Assembly (NCBI GenBank): GCA_044226655.1 | Contig: JBGAGO010000002.1 | Coordinates: 186,001 to 250,000, forward strand | Length of the DNA: 64,000 bases | Direction of reading: 5' to 3' | Source: JBEVOS01 sp044226655 | GTDB lineage: Bacteria > Pseudomonadota > Alphaproteobacteria > Caulobacterales > Aquidulcibacteraceae | In this document: in pieces, positions 8,142-17,164 of the stretch | How the letters are laid out: each line of letters starts with the position of its first letter | How positions within the stretch are numbered: position 1 is the stretch's first letter | The notes under the pieces: model-generated | What the model saw: the letters and a program-made list of their open reading frames with translations, nothing else | Told to the model about the DNA's origin: nothing | Databases searched by the model: none | Program-made: the position numbers and the translations under genes

Positions 8142-10165
8142 ACCCGTTCAAACGCCAACGCAGAAGCGGCGTCTCCACCACGCCGAAACGGGACCTCGAA
8201 AGCTATTTCACGCGCCGCGCCATGTTCATGTCCGGCGCGGGGCTGCTTTCGATGGCGGCGATCGGCGCGCGCCTGGTGCAATTGCAAGCCACCGATTGGA
8301 TCTCGAACGAATACACCGAGCAGGCCGACGAAAACCGCTACGATTCACGCCTGATCGCGCCGCCGCGCGGGGTGATCTACGATCGCTTCGGCACGCCGCT
8401 GGCGATCACCAGCAAGGATTATCGCGTCTCGATCATCCCCGAGCGCTCGGAGGATATCGAAGGCTCGGTGCGCACGGTGGCGATGATCCTCGGTTTCGAT
8501 GAAACCTGGGTGCGCCGCAAGACGCGCGAAGCCAGCAATTCGCTGCCGCGCTATGAGCCGGTGGCGCTCAAGCAGGGCATGACCTGGAACGAGTTCGCGG
8601 CGGTCAATGTGCGCCTGCCCGAACTTTCGGGCGTCGTCGCGGAAAGCACGGAGGTGCGCTCCTATCCGTACGACGTCGTGTTCGCGCACCCGATCGGCTA
8701 CGTGCAGAAGCCGAACCAGCGCGACATCGACCGCGCGATCGAGGAAGGCTCGGAGGGCCAAAGGCGCGCGCTCTATTATCGCAATCCGGATGTGCGCGTC
8801 GGCAAAGCCGGCGTCGAAGCTTCGCTCGAAAACACGCTGCGCGGCGAAGCTGGCTGGAAGAAGATGATCGTCAACGCGCGCGGGCGCGAAATGGGCGAAG
8901 ACACCGATGCGCGCGTCAATCCGCGCCCGGGATCGGGCGTGGTGCTGACGATCGACGCGGAATTGCAGCGCCGCGCCGTGGAAGTGTTCGGCGATCAATC
9001 CGGCGGCGCGGTGGTGATGGACATCGTCACGGGCGATTTGCTCGTGATGACATCGGCGCCGACCTTCGATCCCAATCTGTTCGTCAACGGCATCGGCCAA
9101 GCCGAATTCAGCGCGCTCAACACCGACGAGAAGAAGCCGCTGTTCAACAAATCCGTCTCGGGCGGGTTTCCGCCGGGCTCCACGTTCAAGACTATGGTCG
9201 GGATCGCCGCCAAGCAGGCCGGCATCGAAGACGATTGGCACGTCAACTGCCCGGGCTACATGGCGTTCGGCGGGCGCAATTTCCATTGCTGGAAGCGCGG
9301 CGGCCACGGCCAGATCAATCTGCACCGCGCGCTGCGCGAGTCCTGCGACGTGTTCTTCTATCAGGCCGCTTTGCGCGCCGGGCCGGAACGCATCGCCGCC
9401 GTGGCGCACGAATTCGGCTTCGGCGTCGCCCATGACGTCTCGGTGCCGAACGTCATTCCCGGCCTCGTCCCCGACCCGACCTGGTGGCGCGAACATCGCC
9501 ACGAGAATTGGTCGGGCGGCCTCACGCTCAATTACGGCATCGGGCAAGGCTCGCTGCTCGTCACGCCGCTGCAGCTGTGCTGCATGGCCGCGCGCATCGC
9601 CAACAATGGCAAGGCCGTGAAGCCGCGCCTGGTGCGCGAGGCGCCCGGCGTGGACGTCGATCCGCCGGCCGCGCAAACTATGCACAACATTTCGCCAGAA
9701 CATCTCGCGGCCGTGCGCCAAGGCATGTTCGGCGTCTGTAACGAACCGGGCGGCACGGCCATGCGCGCGGGCAATATGGTGCAATGCGTGCGCCGGCCCG
9801 ATGGCGTGATCGTGGATGCTGCGCAGCGTCAGTCCGGGTGGGCGCCCATCCAGATCGCCGGCAAAACCGGCACGTCGCAGGTGCGCATCATTTCCGCCGC
9901 CGAACGCGCGCGCGGCGTCATCCGCGATGCCGATCTGCCCTGGCGCATGCGCGACAATGCACTCTTCGTGTCCTTCGGGCCGTGGGACAATCCACGCTAT
10001 GCGTGCGCGGTGGTCATTGAACACGGCGGGCACATCAATCCCGAATTCGACGCTTCGCCGATCGCCGCGCACATCCTGCGCGAGACGTTCCTGCGCGATC
10101 CGGCGAACCGCGAGGCCGCGCGGCTGGCCGCGCTCGATTCCGCGCGGCAAGGAGCGCCGGCATGA
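8138..10165 (+). CDS. mrdA: Penicillin-binding protein 2 (elongasome transpeptidase)
   Basis: PBP2 cross-links peptidoglycan in the side wall as partner of RodA. The protein has 675 residues: a cytoplasmic basic head, one membrane helix (about 27-45), the PBP dimerisation domain and the transpeptidase domain. The catalytic SxxK is S348-T-F-K351, the second motif is an S-C-D in ESCDVFF, and the third is K576-T-G-T. All three active-site motifs are intact. The gene overlaps mreD before it and mrdB after it by four bases each, so the elongasome parts are likely made in step. Confidence 0.97.
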   Translation: MNPFKRQRRSGVSTTPKRDLESYFTRRAMFMSGAGLLSMAAIGARLVQLQATDWISNEYTEQADENRYDSRLIAPPRGVIYDRFGTPLAITSKDYRVSIIPERSEDIEGSVRTVAMILGFDETWVRRKTREASNSLPRYEPVALKQGMTWNEFAAVNVRLPELSGVVAESTEVRSYPYDVVFAHPIGYVQKPNQRDIDRAIEEGSEGQRRALYYRNPDVRVGKAGVEASLENTLRGEAGWKKMIVNARGREMGEDTDARVNPRPGSGVVLTIDAELQRRAVEVFGDQSGGAVVMDIVTGDLLVMTSAPTFDPNLFVNGIGQAEFSALNTDEKKPLFNKSVSGGFPPGSTFKTMVGIAAKQAGIEDDWHVNCPGYMAFGGRNFHCWKRGGHGQINLHRALRESCDVFFYQAALRAGPERIAAVAHEFGFGVAHDVSVPNVIPGLVPDPTWWREHRHENWSGGLTLNYGIGQGSLLVTPLQLCCMAARIANNGKAVKPRLVREAPGVDVDPPAAQTMHNISPEHLAAVRQGMFGVCNEPGGTAMRAGNMVQCVRRPDGVIVDAAQRQSGWAPIQIAGKTGTSQVRIISAAERARGVIRDADLPWRMRDNALFVSFGPWDNPRYACAVVIEHGGHINPEFDASPIAAHILRETFLRDPANREAARLAALDSARQGAPA

Positions 10166-11310
10166 CGACCGCCTCATCCTTCATGCGCGGCGCGCCGCGC
10201 AATCTGCCCGAGAAGATCGGCCGGCTGAACTGGAGCATCATCACGCTCCTGTGCCTGCTCGCCTTCATCGGCGTGATCATGCACTTTTCGGTGTCCGCCG
10301 GCTCGTGGGCGGGCATGCCGCTGACGCACGGCATTCGCTTTGCGACGCTGCTGGTGCTCATCATCGTGCTCGCGCTGATCGATGTGCGCGTCTATCTCGC
10401 CATCGCTTATCCGCTTTACGCGTTGAGCTTCCTCTTGCTGGTGGCCGTTGCGCTATTCGGCGAAACGCGCATGGGCGCGACGCGCTGGCTCTCGATCGGG
10501 CCGGTGTCGCTGCAGCCGTCTGAGATGATGAAGGTCGCCATCGTGCTCGCGCTGGCGCGCTATTATCATCAGCTCGATCCGCGCCGCGCCGGCACGTTTC
10601 TCTCGCTGCTGCCGCCATTGGCGCTGATCTTCCTGCCGGTCGGCCTCATCATGCACCAGCCGGACCTTGGCACGGCGATGCTTATCCTGCTCGCCGGCGT
10701 CGCGATCATGGTGCTGGCGGGCCTGCCCAAGCGCTACATTTTCACTGCGCTGGCGGTCGGCGCGATCGGAGCGTTCGCGGCCTATCAATTCGTGCTGCAT
10801 GATTATCAGCGCGACCGGATCAACGTGTTCCTCGGCCTGTCGAACGATCCGCTGGGCGAAGGCTATCACGTGCTGCAATCGACGATCGCGATCGGCTCGG
10901 CGGGCCTCTTCGGGCGCGGCTATCTGCAGGGCTCGCAATCGCAGCTCGATTTCCTGCCTGAGAAGCACACCGATTTCATCTTCACGATGATCGTCGAGGA
11001 GTTCGGGCTGGCCGGCGGGTTCGCGGTGTTGTTCCTATTCGGCCTGCTCATGGCCCTGGCCGTCGCAGTATCGCTGCGCGCCAAATCCATGTTCGGCAAG
11101 CTCGCCTCCGCGGGCGTTGCGGCCACGCTCGCCTGCTATGTGCTGATCAACACGGCGATGGTGATCGGGCTCGCGCCCGTCGTGGGCATTCCGCTGCCGT
11201 TGATCTCCTACGGCGGCACGGCGATGATGACGGTGATGATCGGCTTCGGCATCGTGCTATCGGTCGATCTGCACCGCGATCAGGCGGGCGCGCGGGGGAT
11301 TCTCTGGTGA
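10162..11310 (+). CDS. mrdB: Peptidoglycan glycosyltransferase RodA
   Basis: RodA (382 residues) is the SEDS-family inner-membrane polymerase that makes glycan strands from lipid II for cell elongation. It has about ten membrane helices and SEDS hallmarks, including GETRMGATRWLSIGPVSLQPSE and a loop rich in LPEKHTDFIFT. It overlaps mrdA at its start. Its stop overlaps the ATG of a 2-oxoglutarate-dependent oxygenase gene by four bases, an unusual downstream partner. Confidence 0.97.
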   Translation: MTTASSFMRGAPRNLPEKIGRLNWSIITLLCLLAFIGVIMHFSVSAGSWAGMPLTHGIRFATLLVLIIVLALIDVRVYLAIAYPLYALSFLLLVAVALFGETRMGATRWLSIGPVSLQPSEMMKVAIVLALARYYHQLDPRRAGTFLSLLPPLALIFLPVGLIMHQPDLGTAMLILLAGVAIMVLAGLPKRYIFTALAVGAIGAFAAYQFVLHDYQRDRINVFLGLSNDPLGEGYHVLQSTIAIGSAGLFGRGYLQGSQSQLDFLPEKHTDFIFTMIVEEFGLAGGFAVLFLFGLLMALAVAVSLRAKSMFGKLASAGVAATLACYVLINTAMVIGLAPVVGIPLPLISYGGTAMMTVMIGFGIVLSVDLHRDQAGARGILW

Positions 11311-12245
11311 GCGCATTGGCCGTTCCACCTCTTTCGATGCGCCAGGCGCAGACGGATGCGGACGGTTTCGCCCAGGCTATGGGCGAGAGCTATGCGCGCT
11401 TCGGCTTCGCCATCGTGTCCGATCACGGCCTCGACACCGCTCTGATCGCGCGCGCCATGACGCGCGTGAAAGCCTTCTTCGCGCTGCCCGAGGATGTGAA
11501 GCGCGGCTATCACGTCGAAGGCGGCGGCGGGCAGCGGGGCTATACGCCGTTTGGCGTGGAGGCCGCCAAGGGCGCCGAACTCGTCGATCTGAAGGAATTC
11601 TGGCATGTCGGGCGCGAGCTGCCGCCCGGCCATCGCTTCTGCGCGGACATGCCGGACAATCTCTGGCCCGCTGAGCCGCCCGGCTTCCGCGACGATCTCT
11701 ACGGCCTCTATTGCGCGCTCGATGCGCTGGGCCATCGGCTGCTCTCGCACATCGCGCATTTCCTCGATCTGCCGCGCGACTTTTTCGATGCGCCGGTGCG
11801 CGACGGCAATTCGATCCTGCGCCTGCTGCACTATCCGCCGACGCGCGATTGCGGCCCCGGCGTGCGCGCGGCGGCGCATGAAGACATCAACGTGATCACG
11901 CTGCTCCTGGGTGCGGAAGAAGCCGGGCTGCAATTGCTGGATCGCGATGGGCGCTGGCTCGACGTCAATCCGCCGGAGGGCGCGGTGGTCGTCAACATCG
12001 GCGACATGCTGCAACGGCTGACCAATCATCGCCTGCCCTCGACGACGCACCGCGTGATCAATCCGGCGCCGGAGCGGGCGCATCTGCCGCGCTATTCGAT
12101 TCCGTTCTTCCTGCATTTCGCGCCGGACTACGAAATCCGCACGCTGCCCTCGTGCATCGACGCCGCGCATCCGGACCTCTATCCCGCGCCGATCACGGCG
12201 CAGGCCTTCCTCAACGAACGCCTGCGCGAAATCCGATTGGCTTGA
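11307..12245 (+). CDS. 2-oxoglutarate/Fe(II)-dependent oxygenase, isopenicillin-N-synthase-like
   Basis: A 312-residue protein with the DIOX-N head and the double-stranded beta-helix oxygenase core. The iron ligands fit H191 and D193 (HED) and H248 (TTHRV), with R262 (RYSIPFF) as the 2-oxoglutarate-binding Arg. The residues therefore look functional. Relatives hydroxylate or ring-close many small molecules, so no substrate can be assigned. The ATG sits in the mrdB stop (ATGA), making it the last gene of the elongation operon. Whether it acts on the cell wall or is a passenger is unknown. Confidence 0.88.
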   Translation: MSALAVPPLSMRQAQTDADGFAQAMGESYARFGFAIVSDHGLDTALIARAMTRVKAFFALPEDVKRGYHVEGGGGQRGYTPFGVEAAKGAELVDLKEFWHVGRELPPGHRFCADMPDNLWPAEPPGFRDDLYGLYCALDALGHRLLSHIAHFLDLPRDFFDAPVRDGNSILRLLHYPPTRDCGPGVRAAAHEDINVITLLLGAEEAGLQLLDRDGRWLDVNPPEGAVVVNIGDMLQRLTNHRLPSTTHRVINPAPERAHLPRYSIPFFLHFAPDYEIRTLPSCIDAAHPDLYPAPITAQAFLNERLREIRLA

Positions 12246-12255
12246 GCCGCGCCGC

Positions 12256-13221
12256 CTAGAACGCGAAGCGCACGCCCGTCATCCGCTCGCTGAGCGCCCA
12301 CAAACCATCCGCCGCTTGCGGATCGATCGCCCAGGGGCGCACGCCATCGAAGGTTTGCGCATCGGGCGGCAAAAGCTTGGCGATGTCGCAATCCTCGCAA
12401 TAGACACCGCCTTGGCCGTCAAGCTGTGGGCTTGTCGCGCACCAGATGCTGGTGGCGGCGCCCTGCTCGGTCGATTTGAAGCGTTCGTTGATGCGGCCCT
12501 GCTCGTCGATCCAGCCCATAGCGCGCTTTTCTTCGTCGGGCATGAAGCGCTGCAGATCGGTCATGATGCCGCCGGGATGAACCGCGAAGGCGCGCACGCC
12601 CGCGCCCTGCCCGCGCGCATCGAGGCCGATGGCGAACAGCGCATTGGCGGATTTGGCGCGGCCATAGGCTTCCCATTTGTCGTAGGCGCCGCGCTCAAAG
12701 CTCGGATCTTCGAGGTTCACAGGGCTGCGACGATGGCCGATGGACGAGAGGCTCACCACGCGCGCGCCGTTAGCGGCCTTGAGCGCGGGCCAGAGCCGCG
12801 CCGTGAGCTGGTAGTGGCCCAAATGATTGGTCGCGAATTGCGCCTCATAGCCGCGCGCATCACGCATCAGCGGCGAGGCCATGATGGCGGCGTTGTTGAT
12901 CAGGATGTGAAGCGGCCGGCCGGATGCGAGGAAACGCTGCGCGAACGCGTCGATCGAAGCCGGATCGGCGAGGTCGAGCGCTTCCTGCTCCACTTTGCCG
13001 CCGATGTCTTCCAGCGCGGCGCGCGCCTTATCCGGCGTGCGCGCGGGCACGATTACCGTCGCGCCGGCCTGCGCCAGCGCACGGGTCGTCTCAAGGCCAA
13101 GGCCCGAATAGCCGCCGGTGACGATGGCGGTCTTGCCGCGCAGATCACGCCCGCCCAGCGCTTCGCGCGCCGTCGTGCGCGCGCCAAAGCCTGATCCAAT
13201 CGGCTGTTGCGCCGTCGCCAT
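12256..13221 (-). CDS. Short-chain dehydrogenase/reductase
   Basis: A 321-residue classical SDR. The Rossmann cofactor motif is T35-G-G-Y-S-G-L-G42, the NNAA motif lies at about 109-112, and the catalytic residues are a Ser in LSS (159/160), Y186 and K190 (YGRAK). The order and spacing resemble retinol-dehydrogenase-type SDRs acting on hydrophobic alcohols or ketones; the substrate is unknown. A GGAGAG ribosome site precedes the ATG. It follows the DUF1467 gene by 23 bases, so it may be the tail of the long nuo transcript, and it ends 10 bases from the convergent oxygenase gene. Confidence 0.88.
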   Translation of the reverse strand: MATAQQPIGSGFGARTTAREALGGRDLRGKTAIVTGGYSGLGLETTRALAQAGATVIVPARTPDKARAALEDIGGKVEQEALDLADPASIDAFAQRFLASGRPLHILINNAAIMASPLMRDARGYEAQFATNHLGHYQLTARLWPALKAANGARVVSLSSIGHRRSPVNLEDPSFERGAYDKWEAYGRAKSANALFAIGLDARGQGAGVRAFAVHPGGIMTDLQRFMPDEEKRAMGWIDEQGRINERFKSTEQGAATSIWCATSPQLDGQGGVYCEDCDIAKLLPPDAQTFDGVRPWAIDPQAADGLWALSERMTGVRFAF

Positions 13222-13244
13222 CGCTCTCTCCCCTGCTCTCGTTT

Positions 13245-13490
13245 TCAGGCGGGGCGCAGCGAAATCACGCCCATCCTTAGCAGAGTATAGAACACCCCCC
13301 AGGCGATTGCGGCAATAAGGGCCGCGACCGCGGCCTTGCGCCAGAGCATCGGGCGATGCGGCGCCGCGCGCTCGACACCTGGTTCGGTGGCCACGCCCGC
13401 TTCATCGTGATTGCGCACGCCGAATGGCAGCACCAGGAAGAAGGCCAGCCACCAGAGCAGGATGTAGAACGCGACCCAGAGCAGGTTCAT
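13245..13490 (-). CDS. DUF1467 family small membrane protein
   Basis: An 81-residue protein with two membrane helices (about residues 5-24 and 53-73) joined by a polar loop containing LPFGVRNHDEAG, typical of the DUF1467 family in alphaproteobacteria. Its function is not known. Its ATG overlaps the mce stop by one base (TGATG). The order rnj-mce-DUF1467 recurs in alphaproteobacteria, which supports it as a real gene. Confidence 0.87.
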   Translation of the reverse strand: MNLLWVAFYILLWWLAFFLVLPFGVRNHDEAGVATEPGVERAAPHRPMLWRKAAVAALIAAIAWGVFYTLLRMGVISLRPA

Positions 13491-13909
13491 CAGTGATCCT
13501 TCGGCGTTTCCATGAGCTCGATGAGCACGCCGTTCGAATTCTTCGGGTGGACGAAAATGATCATCGTGCCATGCGCGCCGATGCGCGGTTCGCCCAGCAC
13601 GGTGGCGCCCTTGGCTTTCATGGCGTCGCGCGCTTCGTAGATGTCTTTCACCTCGAAGCAGACATGGTGCTGGCCGCCCTTCGGATTCTTCTCGAGGAAA
13701 TTCAGGATGGGCGATTTCTCGCCCAATGGCTCGATCAGCTCGATCTGGCTGTTGGCGACATTGACGAAGGCGAAGCGCACGCCCTGCTCCGGCATGTCGC
13801 GCTCGGGCGTCATATCGCTCTCGGGCACGCCGTAGAGATCGCGATAGGTCGCCTTGGCCTCCGCGATCGACGGCACGGCGACGCCGACATGGTTCAAACG
13901 GCCGATCAT
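13490..13909 (-). CDS. mce: Methylmalonyl-CoA epimerase
   Basis: A 139-residue VOC-fold enzyme that interconverts the 2R and 2S forms of methylmalonyl-CoA in propionyl-CoA breakdown. It begins MIGRLNHVGVAVPS, with His7 as a metal ligand, has a second His in GGQHHVCFEV, and ends with the IELME Glu. The length matches the family (about 135). It lies 27 bases after the rnj stop and is one base out of step with DUF1467. The mutase genes are not in this window. Confidence 0.93.
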   Translation of the reverse strand: MIGRLNHVGVAVPSIAEAKATYRDLYGVPESDMTPERDMPEQGVRFAFVNVANSQIELIEPLGEKSPILNFLEKNPKGGQHHVCFEVKDIYEARDAMKAKGATVLGEPRIGAHGTMIIFVHPKNSNGVLIELMETPKDH

Positions 13910-13936
13910 TATTCTCTCCTTGGGCGTGGACGCCGA

Positions 13937-15622
13937 TTATACACGAAGGATCGTCACTTCCACGAAGGGGCGTTTGCCCCAGAGCTTCTCCGCCGCTTTG
14001 CGGACGGCGCGCTGGATGGCGCCTTCGGCGGCCTCGTCATCGGCCCGATCGTCGTGCTTCAGGCGGTTGAAGGCGGCTTCCGCCGCATCAGAGAGCTCTT
14101 CGAGCGCCAATTCCTCGTCTTCCTCATCGCCCATGGAGAGGCCGCGCAGGCGCACGTCCGGACCGGAGACGATCTGGTGCTTCTTCTCGTGCACGGCGAG
14201 CGCGATGTTGACGGCGCCTTCTTCGCCGAGGCGGCGTCGTTCGCGGAAGGCTTCGTCATCGGCCGCCACCAGGGTGACGCCATCGACGTAGAGCCGCCCG
14301 GCGGGCGCTTCATCGATCACGGCGGCCGCGCCCGGCGCCAAGCGAATGATGTCGCCATTGCGCGGCGTTACGGCTTCGGGAACCTGCAATTCGCGCGCGA
14401 GCTTGGCATGCTCCAGAATGTGGCGGCGCTCGCCATGGACGGGCACGGCGATGCGCGGACGCGCCCAGGCGTACATCTGGCGCAATTCATCGCGGCAGGG
14501 ATGGCCGCTGACGTGCACGTCCTCATCGCGGTCGGTGATGATGGCGACGCCGCTTTCGGCGAACCGATTGTAGAGCGCGAAGATCGCGGTTTCGTTGCCG
14601 GGAATGACGCGCGAGGAGAAGATCACCGTATCGCCTTCGCCGAGCTTCACATGGCGATGTTCGCCCGCGGCGATGCGGCCGAGCGCGGCGCGCGCTTCGC
14701 CCTGGCTGCCGGTGCAGAGGTAAAGCACGTGATCGGGCGGCAGGAAGCTCGCGTCACTTTCATCGAGAAAGTCCGGCAAGCCTTGCAGAAGGCCGACGCC
14801 TTTGGCGGCGTTCGTGACCTTATGCATCGAGCGGCCGACGAGGCACACGCTGCGGCCACAGGCTTGCGCCGCCTTCGCCACGCTCTCGATGCGCGCCACG
14901 TTCGAGGCGAAGGCCGTCACCGCCACGCGCCCGCGCAAGGGCTTCAGCACTTCGATCATCTGATCGCGCACCTCGCCTTCCGAACCGCTTGAGCCCTCGA
15001 CGAAGACGTTGGTGCTGTCGCACACCATCGCCAGCACGCCCTCCTGCGCGATCGCTTCCAGGCGGCTCGCATCGGTGACCTCGCCGATCAGCGGATCGGG
15101 ATCGATCTTCCAATCGCCGGTGTGCCAGATGAGGCCGAGCGGCGTGCGGATCGCGAGGCCATTCGGTTCGGGGATCGAATGGGTGAGCGTGACATATTCG
15201 ATGTCGAACGGGCCGAGTTGAAAGCGGCTCTTGAGCGGCGTTTCGGTGAGCTTCACGCGCTCCAAGAGCCCACGTTCGCGCAGCTTTTCGCGCACCAGGG
15301 CCGCTGTGAAAGGCGTCGCCCAGACCGGCGATTTGAGCCGCGGCCAGAGCCAGCCCAACGCCCCGATGTGATCTTCATGCGCATGCGTGAGGATGATGCC
15401 CAGAATGTTCTCGCGCTCGCCCTCCAGAAACGCCGGATCGGGCACGATGACGTCGACGCCAGGCGCATGTTCTTCCGCGCCGAAGGTCACGCCGATATCG
15501 ACGATGATCCATTTGCGATCCTCCGGCGGGCCGTAGCCGTAGGCGTTCAAATTCATACCGATCTCGCCGGAACCGCCGAGGGGCAGGAAGACGAGTTCGT
15601 CATCAGCTTTGGGCGCGCTCAA
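13937..15622 (-). CDS. rnj: Ribonuclease J
   Basis: RNase J (561 residues) is a metallo-beta-lactamase/beta-CASP ribonuclease with 5'-to-3' exo- and endonuclease activity in RNA decay and rRNA maturation. The zinc motif is H80-A-H82-E-D84-H85, with a beta-CASP insertion and a C-terminal domain at normal length. The ATG overlaps the coaX stop by four bases. In alphaproteobacteria it is commonly found, as here, after nuoN-birA-coaX. Confidence 0.95.
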   Translation of the reverse strand: MSAPKADDELVFLPLGGSGEIGMNLNAYGYGPPEDRKWIIVDIGVTFGAEEHAPGVDVIVPDPAFLEGERENILGIILTHAHEDHIGALGWLWPRLKSPVWATPFTAALVREKLRERGLLERVKLTETPLKSRFQLGPFDIEYVTLTHSIPEPNGLAIRTPLGLIWHTGDWKIDPDPLIGEVTDASRLEAIAQEGVLAMVCDSTNVFVEGSSGSEGEVRDQMIEVLKPLRGRVAVTAFASNVARIESVAKAAQACGRSVCLVGRSMHKVTNAAKGVGLLQGLPDFLDESDASFLPPDHVLYLCTGSQGEARAALGRIAAGEHRHVKLGEGDTVIFSSRVIPGNETAIFALYNRFAESGVAIITDRDEDVHVSGHPCRDELRQMYAWARPRIAVPVHGERRHILEHAKLARELQVPEAVTPRNGDIIRLAPGAAAVIDEAPAGRLYVDGVTLVAADDEAFRERRRLGEEGAVNIALAVHEKKHQIVSGPDVRLRGLSMGDEEDEELALEELSDAAEAAFNRLKHDDRADDEAAEGAIQRAVRKAAEKLWGKRPFVEVTILRV

Positions 15623-16395
15623 ATCGCGCCTCCATTTCTATGAAAGATTTCCAGGAGCCCGCGCGAGGTGAGGTCCTGGTCAAATATATCGATGGCGCGC
15701 GAGGCGCCTTCGAACAGGGAGGCGACGCCGCCGGTGGCGATCGATTTCATGGGTTGTCCATATTCGGCGCGGATGCGGCCGATGAGGCCGTCGATCAGCT
15801 CGACATAGCCCCAGAAAATGCCGCTCTGCATGGCGGCCACGGTGTTCTTGCCGATGACGCAGCCGGGATCGCGAATTTCCACGCGCGGCAGCCGCGCGGC
15901 CGCATCGTGCAACGCCATGAGCGAGAGATTGATGCCCGGCGCAATGATGCCGCCTTCGAAGCCGCCATCGGCGCCGATCACGTCGAACGTCGTCGCCGTG
16001 CCGCTGTCGACGATGACGGCGGGCCCGCCATAGAGGATGAACGCGCCGATGGCGTTGACGAGGCGATCGGCGCCGGCTTCGCGCGGATTGTCGATGCGCA
16101 GGGTGATGCCGAGCTTGGCGCCGTCCTCGCCGATCACCAGCGGCTCGACGCCGATATAGCGGCGCGACAGATTGCGCAGATTGAACAGCGCCTGCGGCAC
16201 GACCGTCGAGATGACACAGGCCGTGAGGTCCTGCAGCTTGAGATCCTGAAACGCCATCAGCTGCGCCAGCCACGCTGCGTACTCATCGGCGGTGCGCGTC
16301 GCGTCGGTCGACGAACGCCATTGGCCGCGCCAGGCCACGCCGTCATAGATTGCGAATTTGGTGTTGGTGTTGCCGAGATCGATCGCGAGCAGCAT
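15619..16395 (-). CDS. coaX: Type III pantothenate kinase
   Basis: CoaX phosphorylates pantothenate, the first step to coenzyme A. The 258-residue protein opens with the ASKHA phosphate loop DLGNTNTKFAIYDG (Asp6 onward), has the GADRLVNAIGAF and VDSGTATTFDVI motifs, and is of normal length. It lies three bases after birA and overlaps rnj by four. Confidence 0.96.
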   Translation of the reverse strand: MLLAIDLGNTNTKFAIYDGVAWRGQWRSSTDATRTADEYAAWLAQLMAFQDLKLQDLTACVISTVVPQALFNLRNLSRRYIGVEPLVIGEDGAKLGITLRIDNPREAGADRLVNAIGAFILYGGPAVIVDSGTATTFDVIGADGGFEGGIIAPGINLSLMALHDAAARLPRVEIRDPGCVIGKNTVAAMQSGIFWGYVELIDGLIGRIRAEYGQPMKSIATGGVASLFEGASRAIDIFDQDLTSRGLLEIFHRNGGAI

Positions 16396-16398
16396 GGG

Positions 16399-17151
16399 CT
16401 AACCGGCCTGTCCCGGCAGCAGGATTTCGCCCGCCGCGATGAGGCGCGAACCGGACGCCGTTTCGAGTTCAAGTTCGCCGCGCGGCGACAGCCCGGTGAT
16501 GCGCCCTTCCAAAATCTCAGCCCCTACCTGCACGCGCGCCGGCCTGTTGAACCCATAAGCCCGCTTCAGCCATGCGGCGCGGATATCGGCGAAGCCATCA
16601 TGCGCGAGCGCGGCCGCCAAGGCTTCAAGCCGCGTGCGGATGAGCGCCAGCAGCGCTTCCGGCGTGGGCGGCGCAGCGTCCGGCGGCAGCGCATCGCGCA
16701 GCGCCGCCGTCTGCTGATCGAGGCCATCGGGCGAACCCACGATGTTCACGCCGAAGGCGAGCGCGACCCAATGCGCGCCCTCGCTCACGCGCCCGCTGTC
16801 CAGCATCAGGCCCGCGGCCTTGGCGCCGTCGAGAAAGAGATCGTTGGGCCATTTGAGCGTGGCGCGGCCCGGCCCCACGATAGCGTCGAAAGTTTCCGCG
16901 ATGGCGATTCCGGCGGCGAAGCCCAGCAAGGCTATGTCGGCGGGCGGGCGCGCGATGACGCCGAGATAGGTCGCCATCAGATTGCCTTCGATCGAGGCCC
17001 AGCTGCGCCCGCGCCGGCCACGCCCTGCGCTTTGGCGGCGCGCGATCATCCAGACCGGGCCGAACTCTCCGCGCTCGGCGCGACGGCGCGCTTCGACGAT
17101 GGTCGAATCGATCTCTTCGAAAATCTCGAGCGGCGCGGCGCCATCGAGCAT
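16399..17151 (-). CDS. birA: Biotin--[acetyl-CoA-carboxylase] ligase
   Basis: This enzyme activates biotin as biotinyl-AMP and attaches it to the carboxyl carrier protein. It is 250 residues long from the chosen ATG, with the biotin-binding loop GRGRRGRSW at 43-51 and a central KWPNDLF motif. There is no N-terminal helix-turn-helix, so it is not the repressor type. An ATG 63 bases upstream would overlap the nuoN end by about 50 bases; the ATG at 17151 fits the family N terminus (LEIFEEIDSTIVEAR) and leaves 13 bases after nuoN. Confidence 0.94.
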   Translation of the reverse strand: MLDGAAPLEIFEEIDSTIVEARRRAERGEFGPVWMIARRQSAGRGRRGRSWASIEGNLMATYLGVIARPPADIALLGFAAGIAIAETFDAIVGPGRATLKWPNDLFLDGAKAAGLMLDSGRVSEGAHWVALAFGVNIVGSPDGLDQQTAALRDALPPDAAPPTPEALLALIRTRLEALAAALAHDGFADIRAAWLKRAYGFNRPARVQVGAEILEGRITGLSPRGELELETASGSRLIAAGEILLPGQAG

Positions 17152-17164
17152 GCGGGCGTGTCCG

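Noticed and set aside
8345..10177. 610-residue minus-strand frame opposite mrdA
   Set aside because: Composition is that of an antisense shadow (His, Arg, Ala and Asp in excess); the plus-strand PBP2 has all its catalytic motifs.
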